A DNA stretch of 64,000 bases, from contig NZ_KB907129.1 in the NCBI RefSeq assembly GCF_000381825.1, positions 48,396 through 112,395 on the forward strand, in the 5' to 3' direction. The notes beneath the pieces were generated by a model. That model was not told the DNA's origin. It saw nothing but the letters and a program-made list of their open reading frames with translations, and ran no database searches. Origin of the DNA: Thioalkalivibrio sp. ALJT (GTDB lineage Bacteria > Pseudomonadota > Gammaproteobacteria > Ectothiorhodospirales > Ectothiorhodospiraceae). Positions within the stretch are counted from its first letter, which is position 1. Each line of letters begins with the position of its first letter. Below, piece after piece: positions 27,513 to 37,058 of this stretch. Both the position numbers and the translations under genes were made by a program.

Positions 27513-27631
27513 TACAGGTGAACCGCAACGCCGTGCGCGCGCCCGTGCTTGATCAACAACGGGCGGCCAAGCCCCTGCTTTCACTGGCTTGTGGGGTTGG
27601 TGCCTCCCCCGATCAGCGTCTCCCTTGATCA

Positions 27632-28294
27632 TCACGCCCCCAGTAACGTGGCAATGGTGCGAAAGTCGGAAAGCCGCTCCGGCCGCACTCGCAGAAACAC
27701 CGGGATCTCGCCACCCCCGCCTGCCGGGTCCGGGGCTTGCGCTCGGGCCAGGGCCTCGACCAGCTCGCGCCATCCGGGCGCATCCAGGCCGTCTTCCGGC
27801 AGGACCTGCCACGCCCCGCCGCCCGCCGTACCCGGCGCGGCATGGAACGAGGCCGTCACTGCCCGCGCCACCGACCGCGGCTCACCGGCGCCATACACCA
27901 CCACCCGTTCGAGCCCGACCCCACCCAGAGCCGCCCGGATCGCCGTTACCTGTTCCGGGGCCATCGGACCTGGCGCAACCGCCCGCAGCCCCTCGCCAAC
28001 GGCGGCCGCCAGTGCCGCCGCCTGGCGGGCACCCGCCTCCGGCGCGAGCACCTGCGGCCACTCGAGGGTCAGCCGCAGCCTGGCCGGAACCGCCTCGGAC
28101 CAGTCCCCGAATACCGGATCGGGCGCAGTCCAGACCGCAGCTGGCAGCAGCAACCGACTGTAGTGGTGGGTGTAGTACTCCAGCTGCCAGTCCTGCGGCA
28201 GGTCTTCGGGAAAGAAGCCCTCCCACCAGTCTTCACCGGGCGCGGCCACGCCGGCAGCCTGCAAGCGGGGCGATGTTGTTGCTGCCTGGGTCAT
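27632..28294 (-). CDS. Uncharacterised protein
   Basis: 220 residues; the ATG at 28294 has a strong GGAGGACAG ribosome-binding site. I do not recognise the family with confidence. No signal peptide or membrane helix. The N-terminal part has WWEGFFPEDLPQDWQLEYY, which faintly recalls the start of DUF72/YecE proteins (FYP and YY positions), but the rest does not let me confirm it. The C-terminal half is Ala/Gly-rich and ends FRTIATLLGA. It is divergent from the flavin oxidoreductase, with 74 bases between starts, so shared regulation is possible. Confidence 0.65.
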   Translation of the reverse strand: MTQAATTSPRLQAAGVAAPGEDWWEGFFPEDLPQDWQLEYYTHHYSRLLLPAAVWTAPDPVFGDWSEAVPARLRLTLEWPQVLAPEAGARQAAALAAAVGEGLRAVAPGPMAPEQVTAIRAALGGVGLERVVVYGAGEPRSVARAVTASFHAAPGTAGGGAWQVLPEDGLDAPGWRELVEALARAQAPDPAGGGGEIPVFLRVRPERLSDFRTIATLLGA

Positions 28295-28368
28295 CTGTCC
28301 TCCGTTGTCCCCACAACCGCGGTCCGGGTCGCTTGTATCGCATCCGGGTGCGCGGCACAGTTGGCGCC

Positions 28369-29466
28369 ATGCGCTTTGATCTGTTCCATGAACTCTCGGT
28401 GCCGGACTTCCTGCAGACCTCCGAATCGGAGGTGCTGGAGAACACCCTGCGCCTGTGGGAGCGGGCCGACCACCTGGGCTTTGGCACCGCCTGGCTGGTG
28501 GAACACCACCTGATGCCGGAATTCTCCCACAGTACCGCGCCGGATCTGGTGCTGGCCGCCGCCAGCCAGCGCACCGAACGCCTGCGCCTGGGCCTGGGCG
28601 TGGTCCCGCTGCCCTACCACCACCCGCTGCGGGTGGCCCAGCGGGTCGGCATGCTGGACCAGCTCTCCGGCGGGCGCCTGGATCTGGGCATCGGGCGCGG
28701 CTTTTCGCCGCGCGAATATGCCACATTCGGGGCCGAGATGAGCGAGTCCCGTGCCCGGGTCGACGCCGGCCTGGACGCACTGCGCCAGGCCTTCGCCAGC
28801 GGCCGCATCACGCAGGACGGCCCGTTTCATCATCTGGATGATGTCCCCGTGATGCCGCGTCCGGTGCAGGCCCCGCATCCGCCGATCTGGACCGCCGCGG
28901 TCAGCCCGGAATCCTTCACCTGGGCCGCCGAGCAGGGCATCGGCGCGCTGGCGGGGCCGTTCAAGCCCTGGCAGATGATCCGCGAGGACATCCGCCTGTA
29001 CCACGAGGCGCGGGACGCCGCGCGCACCGACATCGCCCACCCGCGGCGCGTCGGGATGACCCTCGGAGTGCTGTGCCTGCCGGATGGCAAGCGCGCCCGG
29101 CGCGAGGCGAAACCCGCCTTCGAGTGGTTCTACCGTCACATGTTCCAGCAGACCCTGCCGGTGCTGGAACGCCTGATCGAGGGCTACGACTATTACCGTT
29201 CGCTGGGCCGCTTCCGCCATCTGGTCAAGGCCGGGATCAACCTGAAGATCCTCGACATGCTGGGCATGACACTGGTCGGCACACCCGCGGAGTGTCGCGA
29301 GCGCATCGAAAACCTGCGCGCGGCCGGCGTCGATCAGGTCCTGCTGGCCTTTGGCGCCGGGGCCGTACCCCACGAACTGGCCCTGGAATCCATGCAGTGT
29401 TTTGCCGAGGAGGTCATGCCGGCCTTCTCCGACCCTGTCGCCCCGCCCGCCCGCGTCGCCACCTAG
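28369..29466 (+). CDS. LLM-class (luciferase-like) flavin-dependent oxidoreductase
   Basis: 365 residues from the ATG at 28369 (MRFDLFHELSVPDFLQ). The bacterial luciferase-like TIM barrel is shown by LWERADHLGFGTAWLVEHH, LRLGLGVVPLPYHHPLRVA, LDQLSGGRLDLGIGRGFSP and the C-terminal GTPAECRERIENLRAAGVDQ. Members use FMNH2 or F420 to oxidise varied substrates; the substrate here is unknown. The epimerase gene follows after three bases, so the two are co-transcribed. Confidence 0.9.
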   Translation: MRFDLFHELSVPDFLQTSESEVLENTLRLWERADHLGFGTAWLVEHHLMPEFSHSTAPDLVLAAASQRTERLRLGLGVVPLPYHHPLRVAQRVGMLDQLSGGRLDLGIGRGFSPREYATFGAEMSESRARVDAGLDALRQAFASGRITQDGPFHHLDDVPVMPRPVQAPHPPIWTAAVSPESFTWAAEQGIGALAGPFKPWQMIREDIRLYHEARDAARTDIAHPRRVGMTLGVLCLPDGKRARREAKPAFEWFYRHMFQQTLPVLERLIEGYDYYRSLGRFRHLVKAGINLKILDMLGMTLVGTPAECRERIENLRAAGVDQVLLAFGAGAVPHELALESMQCFAEEVMPAFSDPVAPPARVAT

Positions 29467-29469
29467 TCC

Positions 29470-30402
29470 ATGCGCGTCATCGTGACCGGCGCCGCGGGGC
29501 GCCTTGGGCAGGCGCTGCTGCCCGCCCTTGCGCGCACTCCCGAGATCCGGGAGATCCACGCCCTCGACCGGTCCCCCCCGACGCCGCCCGCCCTGGATGC
29601 TGGTGCGCACTACAGCGCCCGCATCCTGGACCTGAGCCAGGTCGAGACCGCGGATCTGGCCACGGCGGACACCCTGATCCATCTCGCCTTCCAGCTGATG
29701 GGGGGCCATGGCGGACGCCGGCGGCATGACCGGGCCTGGGTCCGCCAGCAGAACGTGGCCGTGAGCGAACGGGTCTTCCGCACCGCCGTGGCCGCCGGCA
29801 TCCGCCACCTGATATTCCTGTCCAGTGCCGCCGTCTACGGCCCCTGGCCGGACAGCCCGCAACCGCTGACCGAAGACGCCCCGACACGCCCCCGCTTCCC
29901 CTATGCCGAGGACAAGGTAACGGTGGAACAGGCCCTGCTGGCCGTTGGCCGTGACCATACCGAATGCCGCGTGACCATCCTGCGTCCCCCCGCCATCGTG
30001 GGCCCGCATGCGCATCCATTGCTGCTGCGCATTGCCCGCGGACGGCTGTATCCCGCCGGAGCGGAGCAGCCGGTGCAGATCCTGTGGGAAGAGGATGCCG
30101 CCGCTGCCATCGTGCGTAGCGTCATTACGCGGAAAACAGGGGTCTTCAACCTGGGGGCGGAACCGGCCTGGACACTGCGTGCCATGGCCCGGCACCAGCG
30201 TCGCTGGGGCATTCCGGTCCCGCTCGGGCTGGTCCGCGGGCTGCACCCTCTGGCCTGGCGGCTGAGCGCCGGCGCCGGCGATCCCGGATGGGTCCGCGGC
30301 CTGGATGGCCCTCTGGTGCTGGACTGCGCCCGCGCCCGCGAGCAGCTCGGCTGGACCCCTCGGGTCAACACCGCCGAGTGCCTGGAACGCCTGCGCCCCT
30401 GA
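29470..30402 (+). CDS. NAD-dependent epimerase/dehydratase (extended SDR)
   Basis: 310 residues. The Rossmann motif TGAAGRLGQ is at residues 6-14. The active-site Ser region LSSAAVYG and YAEDK (YxxxK) are present, so it should be catalytically able. Extended SDRs of this group change nucleotide sugars or related substrates; the specific one is unknown. Position before the Kdo/LPS genes (57 bases from the antiporter gene) is suggestive but not decisive. Confidence 0.88.
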   Translation: MRVIVTGAAGRLGQALLPALARTPEIREIHALDRSPPTPPALDAGAHYSARILDLSQVETADLATADTLIHLAFQLMGGHGGRRRHDRAWVRQQNVAVSERVFRTAVAAGIRHLIFLSSAAVYGPWPDSPQPLTEDAPTRPRFPYAEDKVTVEQALLAVGRDHTECRVTILRPPAIVGPHAHPLLLRIARGRLYPAGAEQPVQILWEEDAAAAIVRSVITRKTGVFNLGAEPAWTLRAMARHQRRWGIPVPLGLVRGLHPLAWRLSAGAGDPGWVRGLDGPLVLDCARAREQLGWTPRVNTAECLERLRP

Positions 30403-30459
30403 AACCGTGCCCCGATCCGCTACAATCGCGGCCTGACCGTCCCGGGACCCGTCTGCCCC

Positions 30460-31434
30460 ATGGCACTACCCATTGCCGCGATCATTGGTGGCCTGATCCT
30501 GCTGACCTGGAGCGCGGACCGCTTTGTGTTCGGGGCCTCCGCCTTCGCCCGGGGCGTCGGGGTCAGCCCGCTGGTCATCGGCCTGACCATCGTCGCCTTC
30601 GGCACATCGTCCCCGGAGATCGTCGTCTCGGTGCTCGCCAGCCTGCAGGGCAACCCGGGTCTGGCGGTCGGGAATGCCATCGGCTCGAACATTGCCAATA
30701 TCGCCCTGGTGCTGGGTGCCGCCGCACTGGTCGCGCCCCTGGCCATCGGCCACGGCATGGTGCGGCGCGAACTCCCGATCCTGCTGCTGGTCAGTTTCGG
30801 CGTGCTGCTATTGCTGGCCAATGGCGAACTGGGGCGGCTGGAGGGGGCGGCCCTGCTGGCCGGCCTGACAGCCCTCACCGCCTGGATGGCGTTCAGCGCC
30901 AGCCGCGCACCGCCGCCCGGAGACGACACCCCGGCAGTGGTGCGCGGCATGATCGAGACCATCCCGGACACGCCCCGAACGGGTTCGGCAGTGGCGTGGC
31001 TGGTCCTGGGCCTGCTGTTCCTGCTGGCCAGCAGCCAGATGCTGGTCTGGGGTGCGGTGGAGATCGCCGCACATCTGGGGGTGAGCGACCTGATCATCGG
31101 TCTGACAGTTGTCGCCATCGGAACCAGCCTGCCCGAACTCGCGACCTCGGTGGTCGCCGCGTTCCGCCGCGAGGCCGGGCTGGCCATTGGCAACGTGGTC
31201 GGGTCCAACCTGTTCAACCTGCTGGCCGTGCTGGCGGTACCGGCCCTGATCGCACCACTGGCAATCGACGCCGAGGTCCTGACACGCGACTATCCGGTAA
31301 TGCTGGCACTGACGGTGGTCCTGTTTCTGATCGCCCTGGGCCGGCGCGGGCAGGTCCTGCGCTGGCAGGGTGCCCTTCTCCTCACGGCCTTCGCGGGCTA
31401 CCTTGTCCATTTGGGAATTACGGCAACGGCATGA
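30460..31434 (+). CDS. Calcium/sodium antiporter, YrbG-like
   Basis: 324 residues with about ten hydrophobic segments. The two alpha-repeats of the CaCA family are plain: GVSPLVIGLTIVAFGTSSPE near residue 45 and LGVSDLIIGLTVVAIGTSLP near residue 215, in opposite topology. It is an inner-membrane cation exchanger. Its stop overlaps the kdsD start by four bases. The order antiporter-kdsD-kdsC-lptC-lptA-lptB is the same as in E. coli (yrbG locus). Confidence 0.93.
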   Translation: MALPIAAIIGGLILLTWSADRFVFGASAFARGVGVSPLVIGLTIVAFGTSSPEIVVSVLASLQGNPGLAVGNAIGSNIANIALVLGAAALVAPLAIGHGMVRRELPILLLVSFGVLLLLANGELGRLEGAALLAGLTALTAWMAFSASRAPPPGDDTPAVVRGMIETIPDTPRTGSAVAWLVLGLLFLLASSQMLVWGAVEIAAHLGVSDLIIGLTVVAIGTSLPELATSVVAAFRREAGLAIGNVVGSNLFNLLAVLAVPALIAPLAIDAEVLTRDYPVMLALTVVLFLIALGRRGQVLRWQGALLLTAFAGYLVHLGITATA

Positions 31435-32408
31435 ACTTCAACCCCGAAACCACCCGCAACCTGGCACTGGCCGTCCTCAATGACGAGGCCGAGGCCGTGC
31501 GCAATCTCGGCCAGCGCATCGACGCAGGCTTTCTCGAGGCCTGCCGGCGCATCCTCGAGTGCACGGGCCGCGTGATCGTCACCGGCATGGGCAAGTCCGG
31601 CCATATCGGCAGCAAGCTGGCCGCGACCCTCGCCTCCACCGGCACCCCGGCATTCTTCGTGCACCCGGGCGAGGCCAGCCACGGCGATCTGGGCATGATC
31701 ACCCGCGAGGATGTCGTCATTGCGCTGTCGAACTCCGGCGAGACCGACGAGATCCTGACCATCCTGCCGCTGATCCGGCGCCTAGGCGTCCCGCTGATCG
31801 CGATGACCGGCAACCCCGGCTCGCGCCTGGCCACCGATGCCACCGTGCATCTGGACGTTAGCGTCGAACGCGAGGCCTGCCCGCTGGGCTTGGCCCCCAC
31901 TTCGAGCACGACCGCCGCACTGGCGATGGGCGATGCCCTCGCCGTGGCGGTACTGGACGCTCGCGGCTTTACCGCCAACGACTTCGCCCGCTCGCACCCC
32001 GGCGGCCGCCTCGGGCGCCGGCTGCTGGTACACGTCGCCGATATCATGCACACCGGCAGCGCGATCCCGAGCATCGGGCCGGGCGCCGCACTGAAGGATG
32101 CCCTGTTCGAGATCACCCGCAAGGGTCTCGGGCTGGTCATCGTGGCCGGCGACGACGAGCGCATCCAGGGCGTGTTCACCGATGGCGATCTGCGCCGCAC
32201 CCTGGACGCCGGACACAGCCTGGATGGCCTGACCATCGGCGAGGCGATGACGACCGGCGGTCACACCGCGCAGCCCGACTGGCTGGCGGTCACGGCCCTC
32301 GAGACCATGGAGAGCCGCCGTATCAACGCCCTGCCCGTCACCGACGCCGACCAGCGCCTGGTCGGCGTCATCAACATGCACGATCTGCTGCGCGCAGGGG
32401 TGGCCTGA
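31431..32408 (+). CDS. kdsD: D-arabinose 5-phosphate isomerase
   Basis: 325 residues from the ATG at 31431. An N-terminal SIS domain (VIVTGMGKSGHIGSKLAATL, and FVHPGEASHGDLGMI with the Glu/His active-site residues) is followed by two CBS domains (from about residue 205, DIMHTGSAIPSI and TIGEAMTTGG). It makes arabinose 5-phosphate from ribulose 5-phosphate for Kdo synthesis. It is followed by kdsC with a one-base overlap. Confidence 0.96.
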   Translation: MNFNPETTRNLALAVLNDEAEAVRNLGQRIDAGFLEACRRILECTGRVIVTGMGKSGHIGSKLAATLASTGTPAFFVHPGEASHGDLGMITREDVVIALSNSGETDEILTILPLIRRLGVPLIAMTGNPGSRLATDATVHLDVSVEREACPLGLAPTSSTTAALAMGDALAVAVLDARGFTANDFARSHPGGRLGRRLLVHVADIMHTGSAIPSIGPGAALKDALFEITRKGLGLVIVAGDDERIQGVFTDGDLRRTLDAGHSLDGLTIGEAMTTGGHTAQPDWLAVTALETMESRRINALPVTDADQRLVGVINMHDLLRAGVA

Positions 32409-32947
32409 TGAACCTCGACGCGACCACCCTGAATACCCGCCAGCAGGCCGTGCGCCTGCTGATCCTGGACGTGGACGGCGTGCTCACCGACGGCAGCCTG
32501 TTCCTGGGGGATGCCGGCGAGCAGTACAAGGCCTTCAACAGCCGCGACGGTCACGGTATCCGCCTGGCCCTGGACGGCGGTATCGACATCGCCATCCTCA
32601 CCGGCCGCACCTCCGGCGTGGTCGAACACCGCATGCGCGACCTGGGCGTGGAACACCTGATCCAGGGTCGGCGCGACAAGGGCGCGGCGCTGCACGAACT
32701 GCTGCAGCGCACCGGGCATGACCCGGCCGCAGCCGCCTTCATGGGTGACGACATCGTCGACCTGCCGGCGATGCAGCGTGTCGGGCTGGGGATCGCCGTA
32801 GCCGACGCCCACCCACTGGTGCGCCAGCACGCGCAATGGGTGACCGCCGCCGGCGGCGGCCGCGGGGCCGTGCGCGAGGCCTGCGAGATGCTGCTGGCCG
32901 CGCAGGGCCGACTGGATGCACTGCTCGACACCTACCTGAAAGGATGA
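32408..32947 (+). CDS. kdsC: 3-deoxy-D-manno-octulosonate 8-phosphate phosphatase
   Basis: 179 residues, a capless HAD-family phosphatase that forms tetramers. The nucleophile motif LLILDVDGVLTDG is near residue 20, followed by IAILTGRTSGVVEHR and FMGDDIVDLPAM. It releases Kdo from Kdo 8-phosphate. It overlaps kdsD by one base and lptC by four. Confidence 0.96.
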   Translation: MNLDATTLNTRQQAVRLLILDVDGVLTDGSLFLGDAGEQYKAFNSRDGHGIRLALDGGIDIAILTGRTSGVVEHRMRDLGVEHLIQGRRDKGAALHELLQRTGHDPAAAAFMGDDIVDLPAMQRVGLGIAVADAHPLVRQHAQWVTAAGGGRGAVREACEMLLAAQGRLDALLDTYLKG

Positions 32948-33519
32948 ACAGACCATTGCGCCGCCTGCTCATTACCGGCCTCGCCACCCTGGCCACGCTC
33001 GCGGGCCCGGTGCAGGCCGAGGAACCCCCGGCCGTCATCGCCATGCCCACGGATGCGCTGACCCTGCAGATCGACGGCTTCACCCTGCATACGACCGACG
33101 CCGACGGCCAGCCCACCCACCGCCTGCGCGGCACGCGCCTGCGCGAATTCGGACGCGACGGCCCGCAGTGGATCGATGACCCCGTGCTGGATCTCTACGC
33201 CGAGGGCACGATCGACTGGCACTGGACCGCACCCGCCGCACTGCACCGCCCGTCCGCGCAGACCCTCGACACCGTAGGACCTACCCACGGTCGGCAACCA
33301 GCCCTCGAGGACCGCGTGGAAACCGTGATCGAATCCAGCGATGTCCGCATCGCCACCGATACCATGGTCGCGACCTCGCAGGCGTTCTCGACCCTGACCC
33401 AGCCGGGCCTGTTCCAGCGTGGCACTGGCCTGCGCGTGGACTCGCAAGCGGATACCATAGAGCTGTTGAATGACGTGTACTCGCTCTACAGCGAGACGAG
33501 CGAGGAGGGCCACCCGTAA
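32944..33519 (+). CDS. lptC: LPS export protein LptC-like
   Basis: 191 residues from the ATG at 32944. It is assigned by position and by size and repeats of the LptC beta-jellyroll (LRGTRLREFGRDGPQWIDDP, VIESSDVRIATDTMVATSQA, GLRVDSQADTIELLNDVYS). E. coli LptC has an uncleaved membrane anchor. Here the N-terminus MNRPLRRLLITGLATLATLA is followed by GPVQAEEP, which looks like a cleavable signal. It links the LptBFG extractor to the LptA bridge. Confidence 0.85.
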   Translation: MNRPLRRLLITGLATLATLAGPVQAEEPPAVIAMPTDALTLQIDGFTLHTTDADGQPTHRLRGTRLREFGRDGPQWIDDPVLDLYAEGTIDWHWTAPAALHRPSAQTLDTVGPTHGRQPALEDRVETVIESSDVRIATDTMVATSQAFSTLTQPGLFQRGTGLRVDSQADTIELLNDVYSLYSETSEEGHP

Positions 33520-33520
33520 C

Positions 33521-34096
33521 ATGTTGACCCCTAGAAGCCTGTCGCATTCGGGACAGACCGGCCAGGCCTGCAGCCGCCCCGGTCGCCGGCCCCGCTCCGC
33601 CATCTCCGTCGTGGTGACCGGCCTGTGGCTGGCCCTGCTCGCCGCACCGACAGCCGCGCAGATGAATCCCACCGCGGCTTTGCCGGTGGAGATCACGGCA
33701 GATCGCGCGGAGATGGACGACCGCCAGGGCGTCGGAACCTACACCGGCGATGTCATCGTGACCCGCGGGGACATGACCCTGGAGGCCGATACCCTCTACG
33801 TGCGTACCCGCGACCGGCGGCCCTATGAAATGGAGGCGCACGGCAATCCTGCGCGCCTGAAGGCCCCGGATCCGGAAACGGGCGCCACGCGCACCGCTAC
33901 CGCGCTCCGCATCGACTACCTGCTGAATGCAGACCGCCTGATCCTCACCGAACAGGCCCATGTGGCGACCCCCGGTGAGGAGGCACGCGGAAGACGTATC
34001 ACCTACGACCTCGCGACCGACGTGATCGAGGCCGAGCGCGGCGATGGCGAAGGCGATCGCGTGCGCATCACCATCCAGCCGCGCAACCAGGAATGA
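33521..34096 (+). CDS. lptA: Lipopolysaccharide transport periplasmic protein LptA
   Basis: 191 residues from the ATG at 33521, with an AGGAGG about 12 bases upstream. The signal sequence is long: charged, then [20 protein letters not shown]. The OstA/LptA jellyroll follows ([39 protein letters not shown]). It forms the periplasmic bridge for LPS. Its stop overlaps the lptB start by four bases. Confidence 0.93.
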   Translation: MLTPRSLSHSGQTGQACSRPGRRPRSAISVVVTGLWLALLAAPTAAQMNPTAALPVEITADRAEMDDRQGVGTYTGDVIVTRGDMTLEADTLYVRTRDRRPYEMEAHGNPARLKAPDPETGATRTATALRIDYLLNADRLILTEQAHVATPGEEARGRRITYDLATDVIEAERGDGEGDRVRITIQPRNQE

Positions 34097-34857
34097 ACGC
34101 CACGCCTCCCCCCCCCACCAGCATACCCGCGGATGGCCGCCTGTGCGGACGCGAACTGACCAAACGCTATGGCCAGCGCACAGTACTGGACCGCGTGGAT
34201 GTCGATCTGGCTCCCGGAGAAGTGGTCGGCCTACTGGGCCCGAATGGCGCCGGCAAGACCACCTGTTTCTACAGCCTGGTGGGACTGATCCGTCCCAACG
34301 CCGGCCGCATCACCCTGGGCGAATATGACATCACGCGCGCCCCCATCCATGTACGCGCCCGTGCCGGCCTTGGCTACCTGCCGCAGGAGGCCTCGATCTT
34401 CCGGCGCCTGAGCGTATGGAACAACCTGCAGGCGGTACTGGAGCTGCGCCCCGAACTGAGCCGACTCGAACGCCGCCGCATTGGCGACGAACTGATCGAG
34501 GAATTCCAGCTGGAAACCGTACGCCACAGTCCCGGGATTGCGCTGTCCGGCGGCGAACGCCGGCGTGCCGAGATCGCCCGCGCCCTGGCCGGGGACCCGC
34601 GCTTTATCTGCCTGGACGAGCCCTTTGCCGGGGTCGACCCCATCTCGGTGGGCGATATCCAGGCCGTGATCGGCCACCTTGCCGCCCGCGGCATCGGGGT
34701 GCTGATTTCCGACCACAACGTGCGCGAGACGCTCGGCATCTGCCACAGGGCCTATATTCTGAGCGAGGGGCGTCTGCTGGCCGCCGGGACACCGGAAGAA
34801 CTGCTGGACAACCCCAAGGTGCGCCGCGTCTATCTCGGCGAGAACTTCCGGCTGTGA
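34093..34857 (+). CDS. lptB: LPS export ABC transporter ATPase LptB
   Basis: 254 residues. Walker [10 protein letters not shown] is at residues 49-57, followed by a Q-loop [19 protein letters not shown] that is characteristic of LptB. Signature [15 protein letters not shown], Walker [14 protein letters not shown] and switch His in [11 protein letters not shown] are also present. It powers LPS extraction from the inner membrane with LptFG (not in the window). Confidence 0.97.
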   Translation: MNATPPPPTSIPADGRLCGRELTKRYGQRTVLDRVDVDLAPGEVVGLLGPNGAGKTTCFYSLVGLIRPNAGRITLGEYDITRAPIHVRARAGLGYLPQEASIFRRLSVWNNLQAVLELRPELSRLERRRIGDELIEEFQLETVRHSPGIALSGGERRRAEIARALAGDPRFICLDEPFAGVDPISVGDIQAVIGHLAARGIGVLISDHNVRETLGICHRAYILSEGRLLAAGTPEELLDNPKVRRVYLGENFRL

Positions 34858-35218
34858 TGCCGACCCACGCGCCCGCCGGCCACGACACAAGCCACGGGCC
34901 AGGCAGCAAGGACACACCAGCGAATGCTCGCACTCGCGTTAGCGCCTCAGACTCCCCGGGACCCGGCGTGTCGCGCAGCGGGCGGTGGTTCCGCTCGGCC
35001 GCTGTCGCTGGATTCATGGATACGCACCGGGTTGCGGCTCCCTTATGCAGAGTGACTGCACGGCAGTCACCGCGCATTGAACGCACGCAAAAACGACCCG
35101 AGCGCGGATGTGCGATTCAATCAGCGTCTCCGGAAAGGCATGTAGAGGCGACGAGCGTGCACATTCATCAGCGTTTCCTTAGGATTCCAGTCATGGTCAC
35201 TCAGACCCCCTACACACG
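34858..35218. other. 361-base region between lptB and rpoN with dispersed repeat
   Basis: No gene seen. It contains copy B of the 80-bp repeat (35047-35126). In most gammaproteobacteria rpoN follows lptB closely; here the gap is enlarged. The rpoN promoter must be here or further upstream; I could not assign it. Confidence 0.6.
35047..35126 (+). repeat. 80-bp dispersed repeat, copy B
   Basis: It has 74 of 80 bases in common with the reverse complement of 27433-27512. Its 5' part holds a perfect inverted repeat GTGACTGC-ACG-GCAGTCAC. Further in, ATTGAACGCAC and GTGCGATTCAAT can pair with one bulge. Two hairpins in a compact unit suggest a non-coding mobile or structured repeat (REP/MITE-like). 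Confidence 0.85.
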
Positions 35219-36700
35219 ATGCTGAAACCCGGCCTTAATCTGCAGCTGGGTCAAACGCTCACGATGACCCCGCAATTGCAGCAGGCCATCCGGCTGCTGC
35301 AACTCTCGACCCTGGAGCTGCAGGCGGAGATCCAGCAGGCGCTGGAAAGCAACCCCATGCTCGAACAGGTGGAGGACGACGACGCCAACGCGGCCCACGA
35401 GTCCGCTGCTGCCGAGAGCGAGATTGTCGAAGGCGACCGCCTGGAGGCCACCACAACCCATGACGACGTCATTCCCGAGGAACTGACCACCGACAGTCGC
35501 TGGGATGACATCTACGAACCGCCCCCCGCCCCCAAGGGCGTCGACGACCGTGACCCGCTGGAAAACACCAGCGACGATGACGGGGAGGGCCTGCAGGATC
35601 ACCTGCTCTGGCAACTGCACCTGAGCCACCTGACCCCGCGCGACCAGCGCATCGGTGCGGCCCTGATCGACGCAATCAGCCCGGATGGCTACCTCGAGGG
35701 CGACCTCGAAACCTTCGCCGAGACCATCAGCCGCGGGGAAGACGAACCCGTCGGCATTGACGAGATCGAGGCCGTGCTGCACTGGATTCAGCAGTGCGAC
35801 CCACTTGGCGTAGGCGCCCGCGATCTGCGGGAATGCCTGGAGATCCAGTTGCGCGAACTGGCTCCCGACGCCCCTGCCCGCGACGCCGCGCGCGCCATCC
35901 TGGAACATGGCATGGACAGCCTCGGCAAGCGCGACTACAAGGCCCTGCAGCGTCAATCGGGGGTGCGCGACCCGGATGAACTCGCGCAGGCACTGGACCT
36001 GATCCGCACCCTGAACCCGCGCCCGGGCGCCCAGATCAGCAGCAATACCTCGGAATACGTGGCCCCGGATGTCTATGTCCGTCACGACCACGACGGCTGG
36101 CGGGTGGAGCTGAACCCGGAGATCGCCCCGCGCATCCGCATCAACGACCTCTACGCCGGCATGGTGCGCCAGGTCTCGGACGCCCGTGACAGCGCATTCA
36201 TGCGCGACCAGCTGCAGGAGGCACGCTGGTTCCTGAAGAGCCTGCACAGCCGCAACGACACCCTCCTGCGCGTCGCCGAGGCCATCGTCCGGCGCCAGCA
36301 GGGCTTTTTCGAGCACGGCGAGGTCGCGATGCAGCCACTGATCCTGCGCGATATCGCGGAGACCCTGGAGATGCACGAGTCGACCATCTCCCGCGTCACC
36401 ACACAAAAGTACATGCACACCCCACGCGGAGTGTTCGAATTCAAGTATTTTTTCTCCAGCCACGTCGGCACCCAGGATGGTGGCGAGTGTTCCGCCACGG
36501 CCATCCGTGCCATGATTCGCGAATTGATCGGCGACGAACCACCGACCAAACCGCTCAGTGACGCCCGGCTCGCGCAGATTCTCGCGGACCGGGGCATCAA
36601 CGTCGCACGACGCACCGTGGCCAAATACCGCGAGGCCATGCACATACCCTCATCCAGCGAACGCCGGCAGATGGCTTCCATGCCCACCGGCAACAAGTAA
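35219..36700 (+). CDS. rpoN: RNA polymerase sigma-54 factor
   Basis: 493 residues. Region I (LNLQLGQTLTMTPQLQQAIR, Gln-rich activator-binding part) is followed by an acidic region II, the core-binding domain (QDHLLWQLHLSHLTPRD) and the DNA-binding end with the RpoN box ARRTVAKYRE near residue 470. The start MLKPGLNLQLGQ is the family start. It heads a run with hpf, ptsN, hprK, rapZ, EIIA and HPr, the nitrogen-related PTS set. Confidence 0.97.
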   Translation: MLKPGLNLQLGQTLTMTPQLQQAIRLLQLSTLELQAEIQQALESNPMLEQVEDDDANAAHESAAAESEIVEGDRLEATTTHDDVIPEELTTDSRWDDIYEPPPAPKGVDDRDPLENTSDDDGEGLQDHLLWQLHLSHLTPRDQRIGAALIDAISPDGYLEGDLETFAETISRGEDEPVGIDEIEAVLHWIQQCDPLGVGARDLRECLEIQLRELAPDAPARDAARAILEHGMDSLGKRDYKALQRQSGVRDPDELAQALDLIRTLNPRPGAQISSNTSEYVAPDVYVRHDHDGWRVELNPEIAPRIRINDLYAGMVRQVSDARDSAFMRDQLQEARWFLKSLHSRNDTLLRVAEAIVRRQQGFFEHGEVAMQPLILRDIAETLEMHESTISRVTTQKYMHTPRGVFEFKYFFSSHVGTQDGGECSATAIRAMIRELIGDEPPTKPLSDARLAQILADRGINVARRTVAKYREAMHIPSSSERRQMASMPTGNK

Positions 36701-36716
36701 CCAAGGAGTCTTGAAT

Positions 36717-37055
36717 ATGCAGATCAACCTGACCGGCCACCATGTGGACCTCACCGACGCCCTGCGCGATTACGTCAACGAGAAGTTCGCGAAGCTGGAA
36801 CGCCACTTCGACAAGGTCATCGACGTGCACGTCGTGCTGACCCACGAGAAGAATCAGACCCAGCACAACAAGGCCGAGGCGAATCTGCAGGTCAGCGGCA
36901 ACCATATCCACGCCGAGGCCTCCCACGAGGACATGTACGCGGCCATCGACGGACTGATCGACAAGGTCGATCGCCAGCTGATCAAGCACAAGGAGAAAAT
37001 CAAGGATCATCACCGCGCCGAGGGCGCCCAGCGCAACCGCGAGCAGGCCTCCTGA
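36717..37055 (+). CDS. hpf: Ribosome hibernation promoting factor, short form
   Basis: 112 residues. The ATG at 36717 has AAGGAG eight bases upstream. The S30AE fold is shown by MQINLTGHHVDLTDALRDYV, EKFAKLERHFDKVIDVHVVL and EASHEDMYAAIDGLIDKVDR. It lacks the long C-terminal domain, so it is the short HPF/YfiA type that helps make 100S ribosomes in stationary phase. It is 16 bases after rpoN. Confidence 0.94.
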   Translation: MQINLTGHHVDLTDALRDYVNEKFAKLERHFDKVIDVHVVLTHEKNQTQHNKAEANLQVSGNHIHAEASHEDMYAAIDGLIDKVDRQLIKHKEKIKDHHRAEGAQRNREQAS

Positions 37056-37058
37056 TCC

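Larger units (their letters stand above)
27192..27631. other. 440-base intergenic region with repeats upstream of mlaF
   Basis: No convincing gene. It holds a strong hairpin centred on the 14-base perfect palindrome at 27285-27298 and one copy of the 80-bp dispersed repeat (27433-27512). Short open frames here translate the repeat and look spurious. The promoter for the mla run is probably here, but I could not pick a clear one. Confidence 0.6.

Noticed and set aside
27298..27528. Small minus-strand protein gene overlapping the dispersed repeat
   Set aside because: A similar peptide can be read from the other repeat copy only because the DNA is repeated. No ribosome-binding site or domain was seen.
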